DNA of 64,000 bases from Agapanthus africanus (lineage: Eukaryota > Streptophyta > Magnoliopsida > Asparagales > Amaryllidaceae): the NCBI GenBank assembly GCA_030015575.1, contig JASDDO010000026.1, forward strand, positions 69,093,433 to 69,157,432. Direction: 5' to 3'. Below the pieces are notes generated by a model. That model did not search any database, was not told the origin of the DNA, and saw nothing but the letters and a program-made list of their open reading frames with translations. The position numbers and the translations under genes are program-made. Below, piece by piece: positions 35,826-48,093 of this stretch (positions are counted from its first letter, which is position 1; every line of letters starts with the position of its first letter).

Positions 35826-36248
35826 TCAGGTCTTATTTGGCCAAAGGCGAGGCTCATAGGCCTGCCCTTTCTGCTGCAAATAACCACCAAAATGATCAAT
35901 TAATCCCTGCTCCTTATCAGCTCCCCTCACCCTTCCCATGATCCCCGGCATGAATCCACCGACGCTCCTTAAAGTCCATGTCAGGGCCGAAACACCGACA
36001 AAGGCCGCGGCATCCGCTGCGCCGAAAGCAGCCATCGCCACAGCGAGAACCAGCCCAGCGGGGACTATAATTGGGCTGAAAAGCAACATGAGCGGCCCGG
36101 CGATGAGCACGAGCGTTGCGGTCGCCAGCAGCGCAAATCCCGCCATGCCGAGGAGCGGGCCACCAATGATGAGGCTCGCGATGGTGGCGTAGAGAATGGT
36201 GGTTCCGCTGACCTGGTGCTCTGTTCCTCTATGAATCTCTGCTGCCAT
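35826..36248 (-). CDS. Oleosin, 140 residues, intronless
   Basis: Oleosins coat seed and pollen oil bodies and stop them from fusing. A ~20-residue polar N-terminus is followed by one uninterrupted hydrophobic hairpin (~residues 18-98). Its centre is the oleosin proline knot P-x5-SP-x3-P (P52, S58-P59, P63 in GPLMLLFSPIIVP). The C-terminal arm (~99-140) is amphipathic and contains GGYLQQKGQ. The chosen ATG at 36,248 is the one that gives a normal oleosin N-terminus; the frame stays open upstream but that extension is unlike the family. The length suits a low-molecular-weight oleosin; subfamily is undetermined. It has no host-gene neighbour in the window and no sign of damage. Confidence 0.93.
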   Translation of the reverse strand: MAAEIHRGTEHQVSGTTILYATIASLIIGGPLLGMAGFALLATATLVLIAGPLMLLFSPIIVPAGLVLAVAMAAFGAADAAAFVGVSALTWTLRSVGGFMPGIMGRVRGADKEQGLIDHFGGYLQQKGQAYEPRLWPNKT

Positions 36249-36457
36249 ATTTACGACGACTCCTCTAATTCCCTGTGTGTGTATGTGGGTGTTTATATGC
36301 AAACACAGAAGCAGGAGCGGGGATTGCTTGGCACACGTGTGGCAACCCCGTGGTTCGAGTTGACACGTGTGCAACAGGTGGCAGTTTTTATTTTTGGAGC
36401 CTTATCTTGTAAACTTTCGATGCGCAAGTGGGTTAGCGACCGATATACACGTGCATG
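36249..36457 (-). promoter_or_regulatory. Oleosin promoter: TATA box, three G-boxes, RY-like motif
   Basis: On the minus strand TATAAA lies at 36,292-36,297, about 45 bp before the ATG. G-box/ABRE cores CACGTG lie at 36,334-36,339, 36,364-36,369 and 36,448-36,453. A TGCATG half of the RY element overlaps at 36,452-36,457. ABRE plus RY elements are the known targets of ABI5-type bZIP and ABI3-type B3 factors in seed genes, which fits an oleosin. Confidence 0.65.
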
Positions 36458-37796
36458 GGTTGTTTTTGAGTCCCAGATTCTGAACCTGTGGTCGCATGAC
36501 CAGGCATCAATATGAGTCTCCTGCGTAAATTTAATCCAAAGCATTACTATCCTATTTCTTTGCTCTTGTCAGTGCAAATGAAGATTGACCGCAATCTCAT
36601 ATAACCCTTTTAATTATTCTTATATATATGATTATCTGTGAACTCGTATCTCATTCAACAACTATAAAATTGCCATTGATTTATCATCACTCAATACCCA
36701 CAAGTATTATAGACTTGATGTCAAATTTCCAAGGTTGCAAGGGCAAATAAATAAACCATATTTGAAGTTATAAACTTAATCTTTGGATGAGTATAAATAA
36801 AGGAATTATATTTATCCATCTATAAATTTTCAAAAGGTGCTTTTCTAACACTCCCCCTACCCTCCCACCCACGGAAAACAAATAAATATATAAAACACCC
36901 ACACCACCCATTCACCCATTCCCCACCAAAAAACCAACCCAACACCCATAATAAAAAAGTACTCAGAGCCAAATCTGAACCATTCAGATTTCTGAGATAT
37001 AATCTCAACCACTCAAACATCCCAAACCCTAATCCCAAATAACCACCCCAGCTCACCATCGATCCCCATCTCGACCTCGACCACCTCGTCATCGCCGTCA
37101 CCGATTCGATCTCGCCTTCGCATCAGCATCGACGACTTCGATCGGCATCGACCACATCTCGACCTTCGACCACACGACCACCTCTCGCTATCAATTCGAT
37201 TAGCATTGACGTTCGATCACCCTCGACCGCAACAGCTCCTCACCTTTGGCCGCTTCGACCGCAGCTCCTCGCCCTCTACCTTCGACGTCCTCACCTCGCA
37301 GATCAGCCTCGCCTTCTTCGATCGAACTCACCCCCTTCGATCGATGCCCTCACCGATTTCGACCCCGCGGATCGATTTCGATCGCCAGAGGTATCTTTTG
37401 ACATCGAATCCATTGACATATCTAGTGACTTCGACACCCAGCACGCTTTGACTTCGTCACCCTCGAAGATCTTTGATGACTGTGTTCTAAAACCTTCAGT
37501 GGAGAGATAAGGTCTTTTCATTAGATTCTTATTTATTTTTGATGAGTTCTTGATTTCTTTGAAGTTGATTTGGAGTTCTTGACATGGATTGTTGTGATGA
37601 GTATGTGGTTGAGGGGTTTGTGCTCTTGGAGATTACGATCTAGGCTTGTTGGCCAGTTTGTTGTTGTGGATTGGATATTGAAAGATCGATCACGTTTGGT
37701 CGTGGTCGTGGTTGTGGTTGTGTGGATCAGATCTTTCAAAGATCGATCGTTTTTTGTTGGTGATTGTGTTTGATTGAGTCGGTGTGACTCTTGTTG
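36458..37796. other. Spacer with CGA/GATC-rich low-complexity tract
   Basis: 36,458-37,040 shows nothing coding. 37,050-37,440 is a CT- and CGA-rich tract (TCGACC, CTTCGAT units) that gives spurious ORFs on both strands. The last part may be leader or LTR of the copia element that follows, but I found no primer-binding site. Confidence 0.45.
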
Positions 37797-39826
37797 ATGA
37801 GTATGGAGATGGAAACTAAGAAAGGGAAGTTGATCTCTTCAACCAACATTGTAGCCACCAAGATGGTGGACGTCAAATTTGATGATGGTAATTTTCATAG
37901 CTGGAAGCTCATGGTTGAGCGCTATGTAAAGGGAAGGAGGAAGGGCGAACACTTGACGAAATCACCTGTTACCGATGATTGGGAGGCCGATGATGCACAG
38001 CTGAGTCATCTCATACTTAGTTCGATGGATCGACGCATTATGGACGGGCTCGTTCACTTAGTGTCCGTGAAAACTATTTGGGATAAGCTTCACGAGCTCT
38101 ATTCTTCATAGCAGAGCCTCTCAAATGCGTATGATTTAGTACATCAGTTGTACAAGATCCATAAGGAACTCGGTCGTTGCATCAGTATTATTCAGAGTTC
38201 TCAGTATTTGCCCAGCTTGTCTCGGAGATGTTCCCTATCACTGGCGATGTTATGGAGATGAGGAGACGACATGAGGCCCTTCTGGTGATCATTTTTATTG
38301 GAGGGCTACGGCCCGACTATCAGTCAGCACGTCTGGCCTTGCTTGGGAAGCCGGATATCAACCATACGACTACCTATCACACGCTCCACCAGATTTTCCC
38401 ATCTGGGATCATTGATGAGCAGGGGTCGGCATCTGGCGAGCACAGTGCACTGATTAGGCCTGAGAGTTCTCCCGTCTCTTATCTTTCATGAGGGAGAGGG
38501 GGAGCAGGTTGTTTTGGAGGCTGAACTGGAGATAGAGGCCGCGGAGAGCCCTGTTTTTGCGATTATTGTCGTCAGGAGGGATATATTCGCAGCACCTGCT
38601 GGAAATTGAATGGGAGGCCTCTTTAGCCCCCTCAGCCTTCTCGTCCTGCTACTCATGCACATGTTGGGACAACATCTTCTACACCACTTCGACAGATTCA
38701 GCATCATCTGAGAGTTCCACCAGAGCCTTGGAGAAGGAGATTGCTCGATTGAGGCTTCTTGTTATCTCGTCTGCTTCTAGTAGCTCGATTGGATCGACTA
38801 CACCTCGTGCTTCCGCTGTAACCACTTTTAGGTCTTACGAGAGGTAACCATACAACCTTTAATATTTCGACGTCTGAACGTCATCCTTGGGTGATCGATA
38901 TGTATGCAACCGATAGGAGAGAGGCATATTGTTTTCATATAGGTTACAGCCTGGGTGTACCCCAGTGACCCTAGCAAATGACACCACCTCAGCCATAGAG
39001 GGTGTGAGGTATGTTCTTGCCACACCACAGCTCTCCATTGTCTTATATTTGCTTGGTTTTCCTTTCAATTTACTTTTTATAAACCAGCTGACTCGAGATT
39101 TGAATTGTGACACAACTTTTTTTTTCTGGTGGATGTGTTTTTCAGGAGCTTGGGATAAGGCGGACGATTGGCACATGAACTATAGTTGATGGGTTATGCC
39201 ATCCTGATGAATATCATGCTCCATAGCCTGCCCAATAGCATCCATATCTCCTTTCGATACCCATTGCCGGTTTGGTCATCTTTCTTTATAGATTTTGAAG
39301 AGGGTTGTTCCTTCTCTTGGTCTTTTATCTAGGTTAGAGTGTGAGTCGTGTGAGCTGGGTAAGTATCATCGCTCTAGCTATCCATCTCGTAGTAATAAGA
39401 AATCTGGAAAACCTTTTGATTTGGTGTATTCTGATGTTTGGGGGCCATGCCCCGTTGTTGCCCAAGGAGGCTTTCGCTACTTTATGATCTTTATTGATGA
39501 TTTTTCTCGTGTCACGTGGCTTTATTTGATGAAATCTAGAACCGAAGTGTTTTCTCATTTTCAAAATTTTTGTTCGGAAGTTAAGACTCAATTTGGAGTC
39601 ACTGTGAGTACCTTGAGAAGTGATAATACCAAGAAATATTTACTACACCTTTTAGGACATATATAAAACAACTTGGCATTATTCATGAATCTTCTTGTCC
39701 TTTTACCCCCAACGGAATGGGGTGGCAGAAAGGAAAAATAGACATTTGTTAAAGGTCACTCGAACCCTTTTGTTCTATATGCGAGTGTCTAAATCTTTTT
39801 GGGGGATACAGTTCTTACTGCTAATC

Positions 39827-39984
39827 GGTATTTTAAATCTTTCTTTATATATTTTATTTATTTATTTGGGTTGTGATCGATTTGAATAGTAGAAATGGTT
39901 ATCCGACCCGACCTGTATGTGTGAAACCCATTATGGTTATATTTTATTAATATTTATCTGTAAACTAAATCCATGTGAATCTAG

Positions 39985-40023
<39 letters not shown>

Positions 40024-40379
40024 CTAAATCATATGCTTATATCTTCTGACAGGCACACGTTAAGGATAATTTATATTTGTTAATTGCCATCATATGGTTA
40101 AGCATCCATGTTTTATTTTGACTTTTATTTATTACGTTTAAATCTAATAGAATCTGGATACCAAATATTTCTTGGATTCAAACATATTTAAATCATTTTA
40201 AAATCTTAAATAAGGGGTATGCGATATTTAAATAATATTCTTGCATTATGGTTAAAAAGGTTACGTATATGTATTATTATTTGAAAATATATTTTTGTGA
40301 GATTTTGGTGGAGACGAAGTGTAGTTTGATATTATCTTTAATAGTATTAAACTATGATATATATTTATAGCCTAATATA

Positions 40380-40423
<44 letters not shown>

Positions 40424-42504
40424 AGAGAGAGAGAGAGAGAGACACTATTATATACTTTACATTTTATAAAACAAAAAACTTTCTCTCTGTGCCTCATCTT
40501 TTCTCTCGCTCTCTCTCCACACAACATATCTTTCTCTCTCCTTCCTCTAACTAAATCTTTTCCTCATTAATTTATATATTTTTCTTCTTCGTTTTTCAAG
40601 CCAACATCCAATCTCGAAGACGCAACTCCAGCTGCATTCTAAAATTTTAACCTAGCCATCAAAACTTGATGTTGATTTGTATAACGTCGTGTTGCTTCCG
40701 TTTATCGCGTTTGTTTTGAAGCAAGTTTACAACTTGCTACATGTTATGGTTTACGCAATTTACTTATATGTTGTCGTACTATTATTATTATTATCATACA
40801 ACTATATTTATATAATTTATACACCGTAGTTATTTAACGTTAATCAGTTTTATAATATACAGTGTATGCAAGTTTACAACTTGCGACATACTATATATTG
40901 TCGTAATATTTCTTATTGTTATCATTATACATTTTATATCTATATAATCCGTATATCATTAATAAGTTTATAATTTACATTTTATAACGTTATGCAAAAT
41001 ATAATTTGAAAATATTATAGTTTACACATGAAACGTCGTCGTCAAGCAGATACAAAAAATCTGGAATTTACTGTACATCTTATTTTATAAAATTCATTAT
41101 AAATCATAGAAAAATCATTAGCACATGTTTTTTTAGTTCTTTACAAAGTTAACTCAGAATACTATAACCCTAGGAAATATTTACTTGCAAAATAAATTGT
41201 TTAAATAATGTAAACTGTAAAGAAGTATCTCTGAACTGCTGTCCAGCGAAATTCCAGCAGCAAACTTTCAATTTCGAACGTTCATAACTTTTTGTAGAAA
41301 CAACTTGAGATATTTTAACTTATAAATATGAAAACTTTATTGAATTAGCTTTATTTTGATATATGACACGTCTCGTTTGGAGAACGTTTGCTATTTTTAA
41401 GTTATTTTACAAATCAGAGTGACGCTGAATTTCTCAACGGAACTTTCTTATACATGGTTAATCAACACCATTTTTATATTTATTAATTGGATTAGATATG
41501 CTATCTCTATTAATACTATTATCTTGGTCTTGTACATGACATGATTACGTTATCCTTGACATGCTTGTAACCTGCCAGACTGTACTATTTTTGTTATCAT
41601 ATTAATACCTGTTGTCTGTAATACTTACCGATGCCAACAATATTGACACGTTATCCTGATTGACCTGACTTTTTATTTTGCATGACAAGAGTTGCGCATC
41701 ATTGTCCTTGTGTTGGTATTAGGTAGACATTTTATTGATACCTGACTTGAACATGAAACCTGGGGAAAAATGGAAAATCAAGAATGAAACCCGATTTGTA
41801 ACTCAACAGTTCACTACTTTCAAAAAATTGATCAGATACGAGCTTTGGGCTCCAGAATGATGATGCTGATATTATTCATCTATACATGACATTGTTTTAT
41901 TGTCTAGCGGCACGTCTCGGATTCAGCCCCGAGAATCACGACCGTGGTCCTGGGCATGCACGAGATACTATTGAGTTACGATGAGAATTACATTAATTGG
42001 TTTCAAGTACCAGTAAGATAGTAAACCTAGAAACACGGACTTTAAGATACACGCGACATACTTATAGCCTGTTGTTATAACACCTGTGATTGTTTGTTTA
42101 TATTCATACCTTAGTTGGCATGTGACATCTTGTATAGCACACTGTTCGGTTTATTACTATTATCATGATATTTATGACGTATTGATGTCTGGGTTTTGCA
42201 TGGCCCAGATACTTGACTTAGCACGTGAGTATTTCGACAGGACTACCGATCAGTGAAGACCATCTCACTGATACATCTCTTATTGATGGTTAGTTATTCC
42301 TTGAATCTTTATTGCTTCCGCTACTATTTCTTGTTGTCGTTTGTGGTTATTTGGACATATTTAGAGATAGATAGTTATATTGTTGTTCTTGATTACTGAT
42401 TGACAGCTGTAATGTGATTATGAGAGGATATTTTCTTATTATAGGTAGCATGGTTGGCTTTATTACGTTCCCGATTTATGTATTTTGGGAAGCGGGGTGT
42501 GACA
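39827..42504 (+). mobile_element. Gypsy-type LTR, copy A, inside copia integrase
   Basis: It matches copy B (45,293-48,088) through landmarks GGTATTTTAAATCTT at the left, ATGGTTATCCGACCCGACC, CAGCTGTAATGTG, GGTAGCATGGTTGGCTTT, and the terminal GGTGTGACA. The first ~36 bases present in copy B (TGTAACACCC...) are missing, and no target duplication is visible. Insertion was therefore followed or accompanied by deletion at the left junction. Confidence 0.8.
39991..40441 (+). repeat. (TA)n and (GA)n microsatellites in LTR copy A
   Basis: TA runs lie at about 39,991-40,021 and 40,383-40,420, the second followed by GA repeats to 40,441. The equivalent TA/CT tracts occur in copy B. Confidence 0.9.
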
Positions 42505-42939
42505 ATGATCTACAATCAGGAAGTTCAAAACTCGATCCCAAGGCCGTTAAGTGCATTTTCCTTGGGTATTCTCGAAATCAAAAGGGATATCGCTGTTATA
42601 GTCTTGTTTTACGTCGTTGTTGTATTTCAGATGATATAACTTTTCATGAGTCCACCCCATATGTTTCTACATCTCACACCATTGAAGACATGGACACTGA
42701 TTTCCCGTTGGATTTCTCATATTTTTCATCCATCCTTTTTGAAGTGGTTGATTCTCCACCTTCTGTGTTGGAAGTTACACATACTATCCCTATTAAACCA
42801 ACTCCTACTCTTGATTCCCTGCTGTTGGGCCCCACACTACCGGTGACCAGGGTATATGCTCGTCGAGCTCATACAGCTCCTCAACCTTGTAGGGTGTTTT
42901 TCGTCACCCCATTGAGATGAGAATGCGTGCGCGTGTCAG

Positions 42940-44248
42940 GCGTATACAGATTCCCCCTGCCTAGGGTAGGCCGGGGTTTATTGATTATGGGGATCTGAAT
43001 CTCCGGCAGCCATGGACTAAGCTGCCGTTAATTACCCCTCGCTTTTGAAGCGAAGGAATTTTGACGGGTCAACTAGTCATGTGAACTCAATGTGCAGTGT
43101 GCGTATGTGTGTCTTGAAGGGTTTTTGGTATATCGGGGGCCTCGCAGAGTTTACGGGGGTCCCGCTTGCGGAGTGCGGGGCAACGCCCCGTTAGAAATTT
43201 TTTCTAATGAGAGACGTGCTGAGTGTGAAGTGTATGGAAAACGAGGGGTGAGTAGTGTCCTAAGGATGCGTGGGCGCCTCACGCGCTAGGCACGTGGGTG
43301 CTGGACGCCTGCAGAAAGAAGGGGCTTAGCCCCAGAATTAGGAGTTAAGCTCCCGAAGGGTTTTGGAAACTCCCAGAAAAGGAAAGGATTTTTATCTTTA
43401 TGGAGTCAAACTCCAAAAAGGATTTTGAGTGGGGTGAAACTCCCAAATTATTTTATTTATGGAGTTAAACTCCAAAAGATTTTGAATAGAGTTAAACTCC
43501 TAAAAGGATTTTATTTATGGAGTTAAACTCCAAAAGATTTTGACAAATGGAGTTGAATTCTCAGAAATCTTTGGAGATGATACAAAGAGGACCCTTTTTT
43601 TCTCCCCTTTAGCCATGGATCATCTTTTGAGCCTTGGATCTTCCCGAAGTGGGGTTTTTAGGAGATGGGTATCCTTCATCCTCCTCTCTGTTGGTTGGAT
43701 CTTGGAGAAAAAGAGGTGAGACTTAAATTTCTTCCCTTTTGGGGATTTGATGGAAGATCCAACCTCTCCTTTAAGGGTTTTATGGTGAAAACTGTTTCTT
43801 TTTGGAAAAAAAGAGTTAAACTCTTAATTTAATTCAAAAAAAGAAAGAGGGTTTAGAACCTTAAGGAAGGAGAAGTAGGCACAGAACCTTAATTTTTAAG
43901 GGAATGAAAAAGTTCTTTTCATTTCATTATCATGTTGCCTTATATAGGCTTACAAGCTTATACATAGCCCCTTGGGCTTTACAAAATACCATTTTGCTCA
44001 TCTCATGCCTCATGTGCTTATTTCTTTTGCACATGAGCCATGGGCTTTACAAAAAATTTGGTTTTATGCCCATTCATAAAAAATTACATCAAAATTATTT
44101 ATTACATAATTTTCATTTTGGCATGGGGTAGGTCGGCCGCGGGGCTCGACTTGGGCATGAGTCTATTTGACCTGGGCTTGGGCTCGCTTGCTTGGGGTTA
44201 ACTTTGACGTTGACTTGGTCAACCGTGCTGTAATTTTTTACCCTAACA
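42940..44248 (-). mobile_element. 3' LTR of the Tat-like element, inner boundary approximate
   Basis: On the minus strand it begins TGTTAGGG at 44,248 right after a purine tract, with CCTATATAAGG as TATA box at about 43,940. U5-side sequence has repeated GGAGTTAAACTCC-type palindromes and a GGGCGCCTCACGCG motif like the LTR of the first element. The left end (about 42,940) is set only by where copia sequence stops. Confidence 0.55.
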
Positions 44249-44265
44249 AAGTGCCCCCCCATCAA
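44249..44265 (-). promoter_or_regulatory. Polypurine tract
   Basis: On the minus strand, TTGATGGGGGGGCACTT directly precedes TGTTAGGG. Confidence 0.75.
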
Positions 44266-44329
44266 TAAATGCCACGTATATGGGTTGTGTGCATGAAATT
44301 GATTGATTTTGTTCCGTGGGAGGTTTGAT

Positions 44330-45287
44330 TTTGAGGTGGAGCATCATTCCGGAGGTGGAGCATCCTTCCAAGAACATGATTCCAGGGGACGGAGTGTCAT
44401 TCCGATTTGCGGAGCATAATTCTAGGTTCGGAGCGTCATTTCGATTTGCGGAGCATAATTCCGGCGGTCGGAGCATCATTTTGATGTGCGTAGCATAATT
44501 CCGGCGGTCGGAGCGTCATTCCGATTTGTGGAGCATAATTCCGGGGGTCAGAGCATCATTCCGATGCAGAGCATAATTTTAGGAGGATGATATATTCAGA
44601 GATGAAGCATAGTTTCATCGTAGGGTTCCGAGACGATGCATAATTCCGATGCGGTATGGGTATATCCTGAGATGAAGCATAATTCCAACACAGGGGTAAA
44701 CATTCTGAACGAAATATAGTTCCGATACAGAGGTTGATTCCAAGACGAAACATAATTCCGATATGGAAGGTAGATACTCCGAAGCGAAACATGATTTCAA
44801 TACGGGGTACATTCTGAAACGAAGCATGATTTCGACGCAGATGTTGATTCCAAGACGAAATATAATTCCGGCATGGAAGACAGATACTCCGAGGCGAAGC
44901 ATGATTTCGACACGGGGTATATTCTGAGACGAAGCATGATTCAGACGCAGATATTATTGGTTGACTTAATTCCGAGGCAGAGCATAATTCTAACAGAGGA
45001 GTCGTTGGTCGACTTGATTCCGAGGCGGAGCATGATCCCGACGGGGAGGTCGTTGGTTGACTTGATTCTGAGGCGGAGCGTAATTTCGACAGGGAAGGCA
45101 GATACTCCGAGGCGAATCATGATTTCGATATGGGGTACATTCTAAGGTGAAACATAATTCCGACGCAGAGATTGTTGGTTGACTTGATTCCGAAGCGGAG
45201 CATAATTCCGACAAGGAGGTCGTTGGTCGACTTGATTCTGAGACGGAGCTTGATTCCGACAGGGAAGGCAGATACTCCGAAGCGAAG
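44330..45287 (-). repeat. Internal array of degenerate GGAGCATAATTCC units
   Basis: The left part (to ~44,580) has ~40-bp units alternating GCGGAGCATAATTCCGG and CGGAGCGTCATTCCGAT. The right part has longer units around GATACTCCGAGGCGAAGC and GGTCGTTGGTCGACTTGATT. No reading frame is conserved across units. Confidence 0.75.
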
Positions 45288-45292
45288 CATGA

Positions 45293-45846
45293 TGTAACAC
45301 CCTAGCACATTTATACTATATATTTTGGTATTTTAAATCTTGCGGCAAATAAATCTTGCGGCAAAATTGTTTACTATTGTTGCTTTTGGGTTCCAAATGA
45401 TGCAATTAGTAGCTGTGGTTATTATCCGACTCGACCTGACCCGCATGTTTGAAACTTAACATGGTTCGATATTATATCAAATATTTACTGGTACAGTGTA
45501 TCCATGCGAATCGAGTGCTATATATATATAATATTTTAAGCTCTACATATCTTTTTATAATACAATATAAAACCATATAATATTTTTCCCATCTAGCCTT
45601 GCATTGCAAATTACCCCATATCTGGTGGTTACACCCATATATCATGTTTATATTCTAAGGGTTAGACAGACAGATAATGGGATCGCTACGTGTATTTACG
45701 TAGAGTTTATTTGGGGTATATGTTTTTAATTACAGACATTTGCATTATGGTTAAATTTTTTACGTATACTCTTTATATTTAAAAACTAGATTTTTAGAAA
45801 GATACGGGTAATATTCGGAGTAATCTGATATTATCTGTAAAATCCC

Positions 45847-45888
<42 letters not shown>

Positions 45889-45999
45889 CATAACTAATAT
45901 ATATCTAACACTTATATATATATATATATAAATTATATTAATTTTGTTTATTAAAAAAAACCTCTAACTCTCTGTCTCCGTACCCACCTATCTCTCCCT

Positions 46000-46045
<46 letters not shown>

Positions 46046-48088
46046 ATATAATATAATTTTAAAATCCTCTCTCTCTCTCTCTTCCCTCGTCTCTTTCTCG
46101 TCTTCGCTCTCACCAAATCCTAACACACGCTTCGTCGTCTCCCTCTCGTCGCCGCCCTTCTTGTCGCCGTCGTCCCCATCTCCTCGCATCCCCCTCGCCG
46201 TCAGCACCTCCTCCTCCTCTTTCCCCGAGACCTCGACTGAAGACCGACCCCGATGCCAGAACCCACCTTCAACCTCCCCTTGTCGACCTCATCACCGGAA
46301 CCCAACCACCACCCTCACCCTCCATCACCTCCTCGTCTCTTCGGTAACCCCAGAGCACCCACACACCATACCGCACCATCTTCTTCTTCTTCACCTTCTC
46401 ATCCCAGATCACCATCAACCCTTACGACCACGACATCTTGTCGCCGTTGGCCTCCCCGTCACCTCGTCGCCACCATCTCTTCTGTCCTCGCTAACCCAGA
46501 ACCCCAGCAACACCAACAGTCCATCTTCTTCTTCTCTTCTTCTTCTTTCTTATTTTCTTCTCTTTTCTTGATCTCCGATCGGTTCGCCGGAGTTGCGCAC
46601 GTCGCCGACGATCCAAACGACCCAGTCACCGTCGTCGTCTAGCCCAGTTATCACGTCACGTACTTTCTCAGTCAGGTCAAGTCCTACGTACGTGAGTTTT
46701 GCATCATGACGTTATTCGGCGTTGGAACGTGATATCCGTATCTCGACGTGAGATTCGATCAAGTAAGTTCTAAAGTTGCAACATGCTATTTTGTTTAAAT
46801 CGATATTTATATGCTTGACTATAGTACATACATTTTAATATTCAGCAAATAGTAGCGATTTACAGTTTTATATTATCAGTATGTATCCGCACCGATAATG
46901 GTTTAGCTAATTGCATGCCGGATCATCACAATATTATTATAATACTATATCAGTTCAGTATTTTATCTAGTTTGCAATATACATGGTAATGGACGTGAAA
47001 CGGTTATTATAGATAGATACATATGCATCATGGCATTAGTTGTACTTACCGTGTTTCGATATTGGTTATAGTTTTATATTTGGTGTCTATTTTGGTTAAA
47101 ATATATTGCATGACATGTTCACGACCCATTACCAGACTTGTTACTTGGATCCTTTACTAATACCGGCAATCCTGATTTATTGTCCTGACGGACGTGACTT
47201 GTTGTTTACATATACAAGACATGTACCTGCTTAATTCTGTATTGGCATTAAATTGATATCATCAATACCCGACTTGAACATAAGACCTGGAGAAAAAAGG
47301 GAAATCAATAATGAAACCTGACTTATAACTCAACAGTTCGATACTTTCAGATACTGATCATTCGATACGGGCTTGGCCGGTCCCGGAATGATACTGCCGA
47401 CATCATCCATCTGTACATGATACCTGTTTTACTGCTTAGCGGCATCTCTCGGATTCAGGCTCGAGAGTTTTGACCGTGGTCTCGGGCATGCACGTGATAC
47501 TACTGAGTTACAACGACGATTCTATTAAATTGATTTCAAAGACTTATAGAATGGATAATCTAGAAACACAGAGTTTAGGATACACATTATACCCATACCT
47601 CACTGTTTTACACCTGTGTTTATTATTTACATCTATGTTTAATCATAGCATTCTATTCTTGTTATTACTATTATTTTGATATTTATGACGCACTGACGTC
47701 TGGGTTTTGCATGGCCCAGTTCCTCTGATATTGTCGCAGGCAGATCAGGAGTATTTTAGCAAGCAAGCCGAACAATGAGGAGCTAGATGCTTAGTTTTAG
47801 AGATGCTTAGTTTATTTATTTCCGTAGTTTTATTTTATCGATATAATCCAATAAGGGACGTGTTTCAGATATTATTTTATTGGATCTTGATTCGTTTCCG
47901 CTATATGCATTTCTTGACTTTTATTTACTGTGGCAGATGGATATGCGTTAGCTAGATTTTATTTTACTGTTCTTGATATCCGATTGACAGCTGTAATGTG
48001 ACTATGGAGGGATTATTCCTAGTCATAGGTAGCACGGTTGGCTTTGTCACGTTCCGTATTTACGTACTTTGGGAAGCTGGGCGTGACA
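45293..48088 (+). mobile_element. Solo gypsy-type (chromovirus-like) LTR, copy B
   Basis: It begins TGTAACACCC and ends GGGCGTGACA, flanked by the 5-bp direct repeat CATGA (45,288-45,292 and 48,089-48,093). No internal retroelement sequence is present. The TGTAACACCC...GTGACA termini resemble Tekay/Del-type LTRs. It sits in a repeat unit of the Tat-like element, which reads on unbroken once the LTR is removed. The ORFs near 46.2-46.6 kb are CT/CAC-rich low-complexity sequence. Confidence 0.88.
45849..46083 (+). repeat. (TA)n and (CT)n microsatellites in LTR copy B
   Basis: TA runs at about 45,849-45,885 and 46,002-46,040, then CTCTCTCT to about 46,082, correspond to the same tracts in copy A. 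Confidence 0.9.
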
Positions 48089-48093
48089 CATGA

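Larger units (their letters stand above)
37797..42920 (+). pseudogene. Ty1/copia gag-pol, decayed and split by a gypsy-type LTR
   Basis: Gag starts at an ATG at 37,797 or 37,803 (VDVKFDDGNFHSWK, UBN2-like) and is open to a TAG at 38,109. It resumes in other frames (GLRPDYQSARLALLGKPD) with a knuckle reading CDYCRQEGYIRSTC, where the expected His is Tyr. The protease site reads HPWVIDMYATD, lacking DSG. Integrase (about 39,270-39,826) keeps CESCELGKYH, YSDVWGP, LRSDN and GVAERKN but is frameshifted near 39,640. The frame is then cut by the inserted LTR and resumes after 42,504 with KLDPKAVKCIFLGYSRNQKG, stopping at about 42,920. About 40 residues between the halves are missing. No RT or RNase H was seen; the element seems cut at about 42,930. 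Confidence 0.85.

Noticed and set aside
36249..36374. 42-residue N-terminal extension of the oleosin frame
   Set aside because: It overlaps the TATA box and a G-box and is unlike oleosin N-termini; the downstream ATG at 36,248 fits the family.
37206..37773. Overlapping ORFs on both strands before the copia gag
   Set aside because: They follow a CGA/TTCGAT-rich tract and a GTGGTC run; no domain or start context.
46161..46642. Pro/Ser-rich ORFs of about 130 codons
   Set aside because: They come from CT/CAC low-complexity sequence in the solo LTR; two frames overlap and neither has a domain. Copy A has no equivalent frame.
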